Source of the DNA: Cylindrotheca closterium
Lineage: Eukaryota; Bacillariophyta; Bacillariophyceae; Bacillariales; Bacillariaceae
Assembly: GCA_933822405.4 (NCBI GenBank)
Contig: CAKOGP040000668.1
Span: forward strand, 534,130-598,129
Direction: 5' to 3'
DNA: 64,000 nucleotides
The position numbers and the translations under genes were made by a program. Shown piece after piece: positions 23,001 to 32,869 of the stretch. Within the stretch, counting starts at the first letter, position 1; each line of letters starts with the position of its first letter. Below the pieces are notes generated by a model. That model saw only the letters and a program-made list of their open reading frames with translations, was not told where the DNA came from and made no database searches.

Positions 23001-26000
23001 AGGAACTGTGTCGATGGGGAAGAAACTTTCTTGGAAATGAGGAAGCGGGTCAACGAAATCATTCGTCTATCTTTGATCCCTTTGATACAGATTCTTTTTG
23101 TGAATCTGTGGCAGGACTACAAGCCTACTGTGCGAGTGTACAGCAGAGCTATTTTTCCACTTGTTGCTGGTTGTAATCCAAAGACGCACTCGAACTTGGC
23201 AGATGTGTTCTACTCGAATTTTGTTTATTCGGAGCTGAATGAAACCACGTATGATGACATGACAATGTTCCTCAAGTGCTCACGAATATCCTGCAGTGAT
23301 CTGGGCTTCCTAGACGCGTCCAATCTAGGATTCCGATCCTTTGCTGCAAAGCTATGCGAGAGACTTCAATGGAAATCAAAAGGGAATCAATTGGTTGGAT
23401 ACATTGCAGAAAATGATGTGTCTGAGCTAGCCAGAGTCGACCTGGATATTCTGGAAGTCAGTATTCTGATGAAAATGGGAGCAGATGAAGCGGCAGAAGA
23501 TCTCTATCTTTACGGGAAACACAGCGTATGTGAGGATAATGTGCTATGTAGTGGAGCTTCGAAAGATCCACTCAGTCTCCACACCATTGCAAAAAATGTC
23601 GAGACTTCAAACATGTACCACACAAATATGCTTGCCGATTACTATGGCCCATCTTTTGCCAACAATGTGACGTTTGAAGCCTTTCGAAGGAGCGGAAGTT
23701 TCTCGCACGCATCATGGGCTGAATCTTCGGAAGTTGTTGTTCGTAACCTGCAAGTTATGGTGGCTTTGCCGGCGGTAGTTGGGCTCTTTCAAGCAGCCAT
23801 CGGATATTGCTACTTTGAAGCGACAGAGGAATCAGTACATCAATGGGACTCTGGGGTCGCTCTGTATACAGGAGCAATTGATGCCTTTTCGAGCGATGTA
23901 GAATCAACTGATGGCTTCCTATTGAGGTCATTAAGCAATTCCCTCTGCTCCCAATTTCATGTCTGTGACGAAATGGGACAGTCAAGATCTAACAAATACT
24001 TGATTCCGCTCCTCAAAAAGGCTCGCAAGAATCTGGCCGATTCCAACTGTCAAATTGCGAAGAGCATTCTTGACTCGGGAATAGTTCCTTTGGCTCAAGT
24101 CCCCTTGTTGCAAGGAGTACTTGGGTCCATCCGCAGTGCTGCCGGTAAGTTAACACAAGAGCCGAGAAAGGAAGCTCTTATAGGATTTGTCTATGCAAGA
24201 TCGATCCTTCCGATATTGAACGCTACAAATACGACGAGCTCGTACACGGTTGAGAACGCATTTGAATCGACTCAAAATTCAAAGGAATCGGTTGAAGAAA
24301 CACTTCGCGTCTATGAAGCAATAGGTTTTGCCCTACCAGCCTTAGGCATTGACTGCAATCTTGTTTACCCCACCTTGTGTGCCTTGCAACACAACAAGTA
24401 TGCACTGCCATTGTATGTGAAGAACATTGGAATTATTGATTCAGATCTTTGTGAGATCAAGAGCAAGTTGGCTGATGGCAAACAAGCTGAAGCGCGCAAC
24501 ATCTACGAGAATGGGATGCATTCATTCATCGGATACGGTGGTGAGATGAACGAAAACAGTACCAGTTTAAAGAGTCTCGGAACATACACCACTGCTGACT
24601 TCTTCAGCGACCCGCTTCATGTCCTGTTTTTGCATTATGAAACAGCTGTGAAGGGATCGGAAAGAGAAGTTTCTGCATTTGGAAACCCTTTCGTTGAAAT
24701 GATGTTTGATATGAATTTATCACCGCCAGTGATAGCTGAGTCTATCCTTGTTTCCATTGTTTGGATGCGTGTGGCACACAGTCTTCACATGGCGCTTGAG
24801 ACTTGCAAGGCAGACACAGCGGATTCGATCTCAGTTGCTTACGGTCTCGACGTTGCAGCTGCCTATTGGATTGGCGAGGCAACAATGGAAAATGGAAGCG
24901 ATGACCAAATTGGGAACCTGTGGTATGCTCTGACAGATGACCTTGCCACGCACTACAACAGCATTCATAACCCCAATGACTCAATTCTACACCTGTTGGA
25001 CTTAACAAAAGCACTGATTCTTACCAACGGTTGCGAGACCAAGTCATTGATGTCGTCAATTAACAAAGTCATTGCTGAGATGAAAATTCCCCTTATACAA
25101 GGACTTATTCACGGCCTCAAGACAAACGATCGAGACCTAGTCCGCCTGTACTCTGCTAGTGTTATTCCTCTGGTCTCAGGTTGCAATCCTGCCGATGTTT
25201 ACTTCTTTGAACAAACTCTTGCAGAAGGCACCAACTATGACGCTGATGAAATCATTGATAGAATCTATCACATGCTACCATGCATTGATCTGGATTGCTC
25301 GAAAATTGGTATCCACAAAGATGATGCATCAGCCAACGATTCTAGATGTTCCGACGTGCTGAATCCCAGCAATCTTGGAGATCACTTCTTGAAGGTACGC
25401 TTATCTCGCATACCACTTTTGTTCATTTCTCGTTTCTTTGATACTGATCCATTATGTTTTCATCTTTCAGTACTCAAGGTTGGATTTGGATTTGCGCGAT
25501 ATTGATATCATGCTTCAAATGGGTTCGAAGCAGGCGGCAGAAGATATATTCTTCCTAGGAAAGCATTCCAATATTAGTCTTTTGAGTCTTGCACACAACT
25601 CTGAGTTGCCTGCGGCAGCCCCAAGGTTCGCCTTGTATAGTGAATACTTCAAGTCATTGACCTATGCTCATGATATGGTGTTGGATGGATTTGCATTTAT
25701 GGGAAATGGACTTTCGCAGACCGAAGCCAGAGTCTCAATTCTCCGGTTCAGTCAAACTATTCTACTAGGCCATACGGCAGTCAATACCATTTTTGAAGCT
25801 GTGAACATATGCGATGGATCTGATAGCGAGGTGGTGGAGGAACCCTGGAATTCAGCTGCAGCGCTTCTGATTGGAAGCCTGGATCGATCCAGAGAAGTTG
25901 ACTCATCGAACTGGTACACTATTTACGACTTGGCTCAAAATCTCTGTTCTGAATTTGCCACTTGCTCCAACGATGGCATGGCTTTGGTCAACACGGAGTT

Positions 26001-26814
26001 GATGAGTGCTTTGAATGATGGCCGCGTGGCTGCTCAACGCAACAACTGCGCGGGATTGAAAGCCGCCGCAGAGGAGATTCAAGCTCTTATTCTGGTTCCG
26101 GTAGTCCAAGGACTGTTGAGTGCCGCGATGAAATTGTCCACGCCTGGTCGTACGCAAGAAGATGCCGCTGAAGCGCACGTCTACTCAAAAAACCTGCTTC
26201 CACTAATCCAGCAGATTGATCAAGAAGCTGCCAATTTTATGGAATCCACCTTTGTCTTGCGAAAGGAGCTTAAATTTGAGTCATCCACTGGAGCTTCTAC
26301 CTTCAATATCATCTCCGACGTTTTGGATGGGCTGGGGTTGGACTGTAGTCTTGTGGGGGCCTTGGAATTTTGCGAGCATTCAGCCACTCCTCCAGATGAG
26401 CCCTCGGCGTCGTCTCATATTCTACCAGCTCTTGGAGGTGTGATGATTGTGGTAATCATCGCGGCTGCCGCCTTTCTTATGTACCGACTTTCGAGGAGCG
26501 AAGAATCTGTGGAACCAAAGGACGAGGTTGCGAATGCTTCGGACAAAAAGTCAGCAGTGGAAGAAGAAGAGGAGCCATCCTGCAGTGGGCACACACGCAG
26601 TGATGAAAGTGGAAATGGAAGCAATTCCAGTAGCCATTTTCGAGATAAGTCTTCTTTGTCCATAGCCGCTTCAGATGTGCTTCAAAAAGCCGAGGAAAGC
26701 ATCATTGCTGATCATCTGGCACCTGTACCTCTTGGGCTCCCCAGTGGAGCCGAGCAGCAGGACGTTCCAAAGAATCTCGAAATCAAGATTATTGAATTTG
26801 AAGATTCAGTCTAG
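20019..26814 (+). CDS. Giant FEA1/phytotransferrin-like surface protein, copy 2
   Basis: Exons 20019-25394 and 25471-26814, 2239 aa. The signal peptide (hydrophobic core ending L-I-S-A-S) leads to I-L-L-G-G-G-K-Y-E-T, matching I-T-L-L-G-G-R-F-E-T of the copy at 957. Six lobes alternate as in copy 1. A lobes have W-F-G (Trp 216), W-I-G (947) and W-I-G-E (about 1617). B lobes have Y-F-G-S-I-E-G (about 611), Y-T-G-A-I-D (about 1282) and I-G-S-L-D (about 1924). One TM helix near 2110-2133 precedes an acidic tail rich in Glu and Ser. The single intron (76 nt, phase 0) sits exactly where the last intron of copy 1 sits, before S-R-L/I-D-L-D-L-R; the 5' intron of copy 1 is absent. The Gly/Asp-rich linkers are shorter. 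Function is inferred only: a surface iron- or metal-binding protein if the FEA resemblance is right. Confidence 0.68.
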
Positions 26815-27033
26815 TTGCTGCAATCTAGGGTGTATAATATATAATGTATGTATGAATATGTTAATGTTGCCTCCGACTACTTACATGGCTGATGAAGGGG
26901 CATGTACTGAGTTCAAAGTACTAGTACAGAGCTCCGTAAACTACAGAGCTCCGTAAAGTACAGAAATAGCCCCTGAAAATTCATTTCAACATCTTTGCGG
27001 ACCACCAATATATCATCAACAATCAACATATCA

Positions 27034-27105
27034 ATGGAACGATTGATTCGTGATGCAGCAGCAGCAGCAGCAGCAGCAGCATGTGGTAAAAGAGTCTTCA
27101 GATAA
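27034..27105 (+). promoter_or_regulatory. Overlapping upstream ORF at the APH-like kinase start
   Basis: An ATG at 27034 opens a 23-codon frame that reads the CAG repeat as poly-Ala and stops at 27103-27105. It overlaps the main start (27053) out of frame. If transcribed it could lower initiation at the main ATG. Confidence 0.4.
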
Positions 27106-28441
27106 TACAGTATCACTATCTACTTCTTCACTTCCTCAGGATGTTCTGAACTATATTATGGAGAAATGTCTGAAGAATGAATACTCCTTTGTCTCAGCTC
27201 AAGAAGCAAAGTCCGCACAACAACGTGTGATCATAATTGAAGTGGACAGGAAAGCTGAAAGCACCGTTGATACAACAAGCGTAATAGATGAAAAGTGGTC
27301 TGATTGTCTGAAGAAAGGGAAAAATCGATTGGCGGTTCGTATATGGAAAGGTGGTTCCAATTGGTGGAATTTGAATCGGAATCAAGACCCGGTGGAAATT
27401 GCACGCCAGGAGATTCGCGGCTATCAAATAGCTCGTCAAGCATTCCAAGAGCATCAATCGTCCAATATTACCATTCCTCGAGTACTACATTATCAACTGA
27501 ACGACCAAAACACATCCTCGTCGTCAGGTCGTCATTGCTGGGCGGTATTGGAGTACGTTGGCCTTCATTCTACTTCGTTTGACGAGAATCACCGACTACC
27601 AGTTTCTTCGTACTTGGACGGGATGGTCAAGGTCCGCCATGAATTTGGCTTTGACGAACCACATCCTCGATGGGGAAGGGTTCCAGTAGAAGAATGTCTG
27701 GATTATGCGACTATGATTCTGAAAGAAGTTGTCCTTCCCCTGCAACGGTTCTATACAAAACGAATAGTAACAACCCACGATGTCGATGATAATGATACAA
27801 AGCCCCAGAACTATGCCACAATGGTGCAGAAATATCATAATACATTTCAGGAACTGTGGTCTTCCAGTCAGAATGATGCTGCAATGCAAACAGATGAGCG
27901 AATGATGAGAGCATTGGAGACGGTCAAGGAAGCAGTGACACGAATTCTGCCCCAACACCTGTCCAACATTCCGCCCATGTCTCCAGTGTTGGTACACTTG
28001 GACCTGCAACCGCAAAATTTGTTGTTTTACAAGACTGCGACGACACAAAACAACAACAACAACAACAACAAGGAGGAAGAAGAATCCAACAGTACTCTTC
28101 ACGTGTCCTCCATTCTGGACTGGGAAGATGCCTCGTTCGCAGACCCACGCTTGGAACTGCTGTTGATGTGTCGCAAAGTCTGCGCCAATCGATCGCAAGC
28201 CAAAGCCTTGTGGTCACTCTTTCGAACAGAATCTTTATCATCATTATCATCATTGGTAGTAGATCCTGGCCCGATGGAACCATGGTTGCAATTGGAATGC
28301 ATCCATAGCATCCTCACGCTGTTATTGCAGTCCATGGATCTATTGAATGGAGGACGCAATCCTTGGGAATCCAAGAGGGATTTAAGGGGAAAGTTACAAA
28401 GGGAGCTTTATAGATGGAATGCGTTGAACCTAAATGTCTGA
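27053..28441 (+). CDS. APH-fold small-molecule phosphotransferase-like protein
   Basis: 462 aa, single exon. The ATG is followed directly by a CAG run (poly-Gln), then a Ser/Thr-rich stretch. The kinase-like core has A-V-R-I-W-K as the candidate ATP-binding Lys region and A-V-L-E-Y-V as hinge. The catalytic loop is V-H-L-D-L-Q-P-Q-N (H-x-D-x-x-x-x-N) and the metal-binding motif I-L-D-W-E-D-A-S-F-A-D-P. These are hallmarks of the aminoglycoside phosphotransferase / choline kinase-like family (PF01636), which phosphorylates small hydroxylated substrates or acts in fructosamine or homoserine metabolism. The substrate is not readable here. A poly-Asn insert lies between the catalytic loop and the D-W-E motif. 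Two 16-bp copies of a TACAGAGCTCCGTAAA repeat at 26925-26957 sit in the promoter. No targeting signal is visible. Confidence 0.78.
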   Translation: MQQQQQQQQHVVKESSDNTVSLSTSSLPQDVLNYIMEKCLKNEYSFVSAQEAKSAQQRVIIIEVDRKAESTVDTTSVIDEKWSDCLKKGKNRLAVRIWKGGSNWWNLNRNQDPVEIARQEIRGYQIARQAFQEHQSSNITIPRVLHYQLNDQNTSSSSGRHCWAVLEYVGLHSTSFDENHRLPVSSYLDGMVKVRHEFGFDEPHPRWGRVPVEECLDYATMILKEVVLPLQRFYTKRIVTTHDVDDNDTKPQNYATMVQKYHNTFQELWSSSQNDAAMQTDERMMRALETVKEAVTRILPQHLSNIPPMSPVLVHLDLQPQNLLFYKTATTQNNNNNNNKEEEESNSTLHVSSILDWEDASFADPRLELLLMCRKVCANRSQAKALWSLFRTESLSSLSSLVVDPGPMEPWLQLECIHSILTLLLQSMDLLNGGRNPWESKRDLRGKLQRELYRWNALNLNV

Positions 28442-29082
28442 GATGGCTAAAATATATTATTTTGGTTGACACTGCATGCAATTGATCTATTGATTCTTTC
28501 TGCAACACAACGCTCGAGCTGTCGTCCTGTGTTTTTTCCCAAAAAAAAGTATATTGGCACATAGGATCAAGTCAACAAAATGCTCAATTCTGTTGATTCT
28601 TTCTCGTGTATAAGGGACACTCGCATCGGGGACACTCATATGTTGCAAGAGAGTGAAGGCTTGATCATTTTGTTTTGGCGACGCCCACCTAGGTACTTGT
28701 ACCACTGTTGTATTTTATTAATAGTATTAGCATGTCCAATATCAATCGCAAACAATAATTTATAATATCTATCCTGCATATTACAAAAATAATCTTTTAC
28801 CAAATATCCTCCAAAAAGCCAAATAGCGGGTCCACTTCATACAAAAAGTGTCCGTCTGCCTTTCTCTGTTGTTTTGTTTGGGACTGTAATGCTGTTGATG
28901 ATCCATTCAGCAACAATTGTTATATTCATCACAATCAATTTGAATAACAACATTTGGAATCTCCCTCACACAACGATTGAGGGAGCAAGGTATCTTTCAA
29001 CCTCTATTTCGTTCGTTCCTCTATATAAATAACATTTCCCCTCCAGTCATCAATACAAACTTGATAACATAAAAGAAGTTTC
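28442..29082. other. Intergenic between convergent genes, 641 bp
   Basis: 3' flanks of the APH-like gene and the IQ-motif gene. It contains an 8-bp perfect stem (CTCCCTCA/TGAGGGAG, 28961-28985, 9-nt loop) and a TATATAAATA string near 29022. No coding sequence or known RNA is recognised; the two elements together could mark a small transcript, but this is speculative. Confidence 0.35.
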
Positions 29083-29838
29083 TTAATCGACAACTTCCAG
29101 TGCTTCCACAATCTTTCCTGGGTTGATACCATGTTTGGTCATATATTGTCGACGGAGCGCTTCTTCGTGAGCTGCTTGTTGCTTTTGTCGCTCTTCGTAC
29201 TTTTTCTTTTCCAGCAAGCGATAGGCATCATCTCCATCTTCCGTAGCATCCCCAAAGGCCAAGCCCACCGCACAGCAAGCAAAAATACTGGGGGTATCTT
29301 GGGATTGGGATGCCATATAAGGATGGGCTTCCTTGGCGGCCTTGCGGCGGCGTTTGCGATTGCGAATGGCCGCCGTGGACATGCCCTTGTCTTCCAATTC
29401 CTGCATGACCATGTTGCGGCGTTGGACCGATTGAATTTTAATGGCAGCATTGGATTCCTGTTAAAGTAGAATATACATAAGGTTAGGTTTGCTCTGTTCC
29501 ATCCAATGCAGAGTAAAAGATCCTTTGCGACAACAGTTACTTACAATATCCATCCAATCGAAGCGTGGTGGACCGTGAAAGGCAGCTTGTCGAGCCGGGG
29601 GTGGGACAGTCCCTTTGGAATAATTCGCGTGGATTTCTTGAATGGAGTTATCTTCTGTCACTTGTTGCTTCAAAGTATCAAAGGTTCGAATGGGAGGTCC
29701 TGGGTTCATGGGAACCTCCTGTCGAGTTTCATCGGGTTGATGGAGCAAGGAAACGCTGTCATCACTTGACATGTGTTTCTTGGATTTCTTGTTGTTGTTC
29801 TTCTTGGAACTCTTGTTCTTTCGGCTAAACAATCCCAT
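29083..29838 (-). CDS. Small IQ-motif protein
   Basis: Two exons on the minus strand, 29838-29545 and 29457-29083, phase-0 GT-AG intron of 87 nt, 222 aa. The N-terminus is Lys/Asn/Ser-rich (Met-Gly-Leu-Phe-Ser-Arg-Lys). The splice joins F-D-W-M-D-I to E-S-N-A-A-I-K-I-Q-S-V-Q-R-R-N, an IQ-type calmodulin-binding helix at about residues 103-113. A basic stretch (R-N-R-K-R-R-R-K) and a Gln/Glu/Lys-rich predicted coiled coil near the C-terminus follow. Gly at position 2 could suggest N-myristoylation, but Arg at position 6 does not fit the usual consensus. Calmodulin or myosin-light-chain-like binding is inferred from the IQ motif only; otherwise I do not recognise the protein. Confidence 0.72.
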
Positions 29839-30347
29839 GATGTTTGTTGCTATTTGTTGTGGTGGTGGTGGTGGTAAAGGAATGCTTTTGAGGTCAAGAG
29901 CAGCCAGTAGAAGAATGAATGAATGGATTAAGAGTCGAGTCGGTTGGACGTGCAAATTTTCAAAAGTGTTGGAAGTATAATCACACAATGGATGCACATT
30001 TGCAAGGGTGCGCAATCCGTTTGCGTCGGCGAGCGTTTCGCTATATTTATTGCGACATTGGCATTGCCACGTTTTGATTCCCGTAAAAAATACATGTTCA
30101 TTACCAGCCGCAATACCAAAGATATCGCCAAATCTCGTTCTGGCGAGTTCCGCGTGTTGGACTTTGTGGACTAGTCGGATTATTGAACAAGCCTTCTTTA
30201 GTGCCAAATCGTCTGCTTTGCTTACGATGATGTCAAAAAGATTTTGGATATGATATCCAAAGGATTATTGCATCATACAGTACTCTAATCCGTTGCAACA
30301 CCACCATCACCATCATCATCCCCACCACCAATAGATCCAGAAAAAGC
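29839..30347. promoter_or_regulatory. Divergent promoter region, 509 bp
   Basis: Separates the IQ-motif gene (minus) from the Tudor-like gene (plus). A CCA/CAT-rich low-complexity stretch at 30299-30330 precedes the plus-strand ATG. No further element is recognised. Confidence 0.4.
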
Positions 30348-32319
30348 ATGGCGACTAATGAAAGAGCTCCCAAGAGAACAAAGGTTGTGACCGACAATAT
30401 AGAGCTAGAACAACCGGAAATTGGAGATCGAGTATATGCCCGCTACAGTGGCAACGGAGAGTGGTATTGGGGAGTGGCCACCAACAAATTCTACCAACAC
30501 AACGATCTTTACTATTCGGTAAGTTTCCATACTAATATGGTGATCCAAATGTAGTATGGAGTAGTGCCTGTCTCACACAAATAATCATAATTGAACTCGG
30601 ACTGCTGACAACAGATCCAATACGATGACGGAGACTTTGATCCAGAACACAAGGCCGCAAACGGCATTGCCACTGAGAATCAAGCCCAACTGAACAATAA
30701 CAACAACAACAAGAGGACAAACGCCAACATAGAACAATTGCAACCGGAAATTGGAGATCGAGTGTATGCCCGCTTCAGAAATGAAGAGTGGTATTGGGGG
30801 GAGGTCATGGACAAGTTCCACAAGAACGATGATCATCTCTATTATTCGGTAAGTATGTAGGTCCAGAATGCTGAGCCACAACAAAGAAGAAGAAGATTAA
30901 ACAGTATGCTGATGTTGATTTTGAATGGTCACGGTGTCTAATACTGTATTTCATAATGTACACCAACAGATATTATATGATGACGGAGACTATGTGGAAG
31001 AGCACAATGCCGAGGATGGTATTGCTACAGAGGAACAGTATCACTGGCAAGAGGGCGAGCGAGATCGTCGACAACAAGTTGAGAATACAACAACGACTAC
31101 TGCCTCGTCGCCAACGACATCGAGAACAACAAGTAGTCGCAACCGAGTAATAGCAGTCACTCCAGAAACAGCACAGAGCGACACCCCTACTCCGGATCAA
31201 CCTCCTTCCAGCAGTGCAACAACAGCAGCTAGAATCCAAGCAAGACGACGACGACGGCAACGACGTGTGGTGACTCCCGAGAACGCTCCCAGTAGTAGCA
31301 GTGATATCAGTGGTGAGGCATCCAATAGCAACACTGGCAACAGTGAACGACCCACACCCGATCCAGCACCCAGCAGTAGTAGCCGAGTCGCCGAGGTCCG
31401 CCGGGAAGTATTGACCACCATGGGCAATGATTCTCGGATCAAAGCCGAAGGTGGCGCTACCACTTTGTCGCCGGAAGAACGGGACAAGCGCAAGAAATGC
31501 ATGGATCAATGGATTCAGGCCAATACCGATCCACGCACTGGCAAGGGTCGGTATGTCTTTCGACGTGGTTGTGACAAGGGATGTTTGACCAAGATATTGG
31601 GAGGAACAGGAACAGAACCATGGCCAATTTCGGTCAATCCACCTGATTATCACGGAGCACCAAACCCGTTCATTGCCAAACAGGAATTTTACGTGGCCGG
31701 CAACGAAACGTGGAATTTCTTTTCGCCACGATTTCCAGGGGACACGGGTCTCGTGAATACCTTGGCCTTTTCCAAGAGAGATCGAAAGCATTCCACCCAA
31801 AAAGAATTCCACATGTTCGTCCAGTGTGCCACGACACCACACAAACGCCATTGGCATGGCAAAGACGCCAAAACTGGCCGATTGTACATTGGAGTCTATC
31901 GCAAAGTGGTAGACGAAGACGGTGACGACGATGTGGAAACCATTGTTCATATGGACGACCCTGATCTTGACGTGACCTGCCGACTTGCCATTGCCAGGGA
32001 TAATTTGCGTTATTACAGAAAAGATTATGGAGCGGACTATACCACAACCAACCAATCTTTCCGGTTGGCAAAGGAACGCGCAAAACAAGAGGCTGGGGAG
32101 GACGACTGGATGAAGTATTCCAAGTCCAAACAAGACGTCCTGGCCATGTATCAGGTGTTGTTACTTGAAGGTTTCACCATGACAACTGTGCCAATCGAGT
32201 TTGTTCGATACGATGAAAAGCTGTACCAGGCACTTGTGGATGTGGGAGCAGTAATCGATCGAAAAGGGCAGACAGGTCAAGTTGCGTTGACGCCGGAAGG
32301 GCTACATCATTGGTATTGA
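30348..32319 (+). CDS. Protein with two Tudor-like modules and a conserved C-terminal domain of unknown function
   Basis: Exons 30348-30518, 30615-30848 and 30970-32319, all phase 0, 584 aa. Each of two modules reads I-G-D-R-V-Y-A-R, an aromatic W-Y-W-G, then a splice after Y-Y-S, then I-Q-Y/I-L-Y-D-D-G-D. That is the barrel pattern of Tudor/PWWP-like domains that read methylated Lys or Arg; the intron falls at the same place in both. A Ser/Thr/Pro-rich low-complexity linker follows (roughly residues 170-290). The C-terminal region of about 280 residues contains F-R-R-G-C-D-K-G-C, H-M-F-V-Q-C and a final E-G-F-T-M-T-T. I do not recognise that domain. A chromatin role is inferred from the Tudor-like modules only. 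No targeting signal is seen. Confidence 0.7.
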
Positions 32320-32869
32320 AAGTAGTACCTAGTACGAATAATTTTTGATTTTGATAACTGCATAAAACACAACACTACAATATGGACAGCGAAAACAATA
32401 GCTCAGTCCAAGCTCTACAGACAAGAATAATGATAAATTTCTTCTCCAAAATACCTTCTCCAAATACTATACAGTAATTCTCGACCCGTCGGAATTCCAA
32501 AAACGTCTGTATTTCTACCGGTGCTGGTACTAAAATAGCGAAGACGATGGGTTGAGGTTGACGTGGTTTCGGCGGAACGACATTTTTTTTGAAATTGGTG
32601 ACGCAACATGAAGATCCATTGTTCATCACCATGGTGGACAGTGCCTGCGACATGATATATCCAATCGAAAGTGCTCCAGGTACTCGAGGGGATCGGATTT
32701 TGGTTTTGTGTCGTACGTGGCCAAAGTACACGACCATGTTTCGGCTTTTGGATGAATTTTTTCCTTTCTCCTTTTTCGACCACATCTTTTTGGCTTTTTG
32801 TCATTTTGCATTTCACGTATCACGTATCATAAACAACAAGAACAACACAAAAACAGCAACTGATACAAA
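32320..32869. promoter_or_regulatory. Upstream region of the desaturase gene, 550 bp
   Basis: Short overlapping frames on both strands have no recognisable domain. The last part (32825-32869) is A/C-rich (CAACAAGAACAACACAAAAACAG), typical of a diatom 5'UTR. Confidence 0.4.

Noticed and set aside
27596..28198. 200-codon minus-strand frame over the APH-like gene
   Set aside because: Val/Cys runs come from the antisense of Asn/Gln repeats; no domain.
30973..32133. 386-codon minus-strand open frame over the Tudor-like gene
   Set aside because: Low-complexity Ser/Cys-rich translation that mirrors the Ser/Thr-rich linker; the plus-strand model has proper splice sites and domains.
32375..32823. 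Three minus-strand frames of 65-136 codons upstream of the desaturase
   Set aside because: Overlapping in different frames, no shared domain, no splice logic; likely promoter DNA of the desaturase gene.
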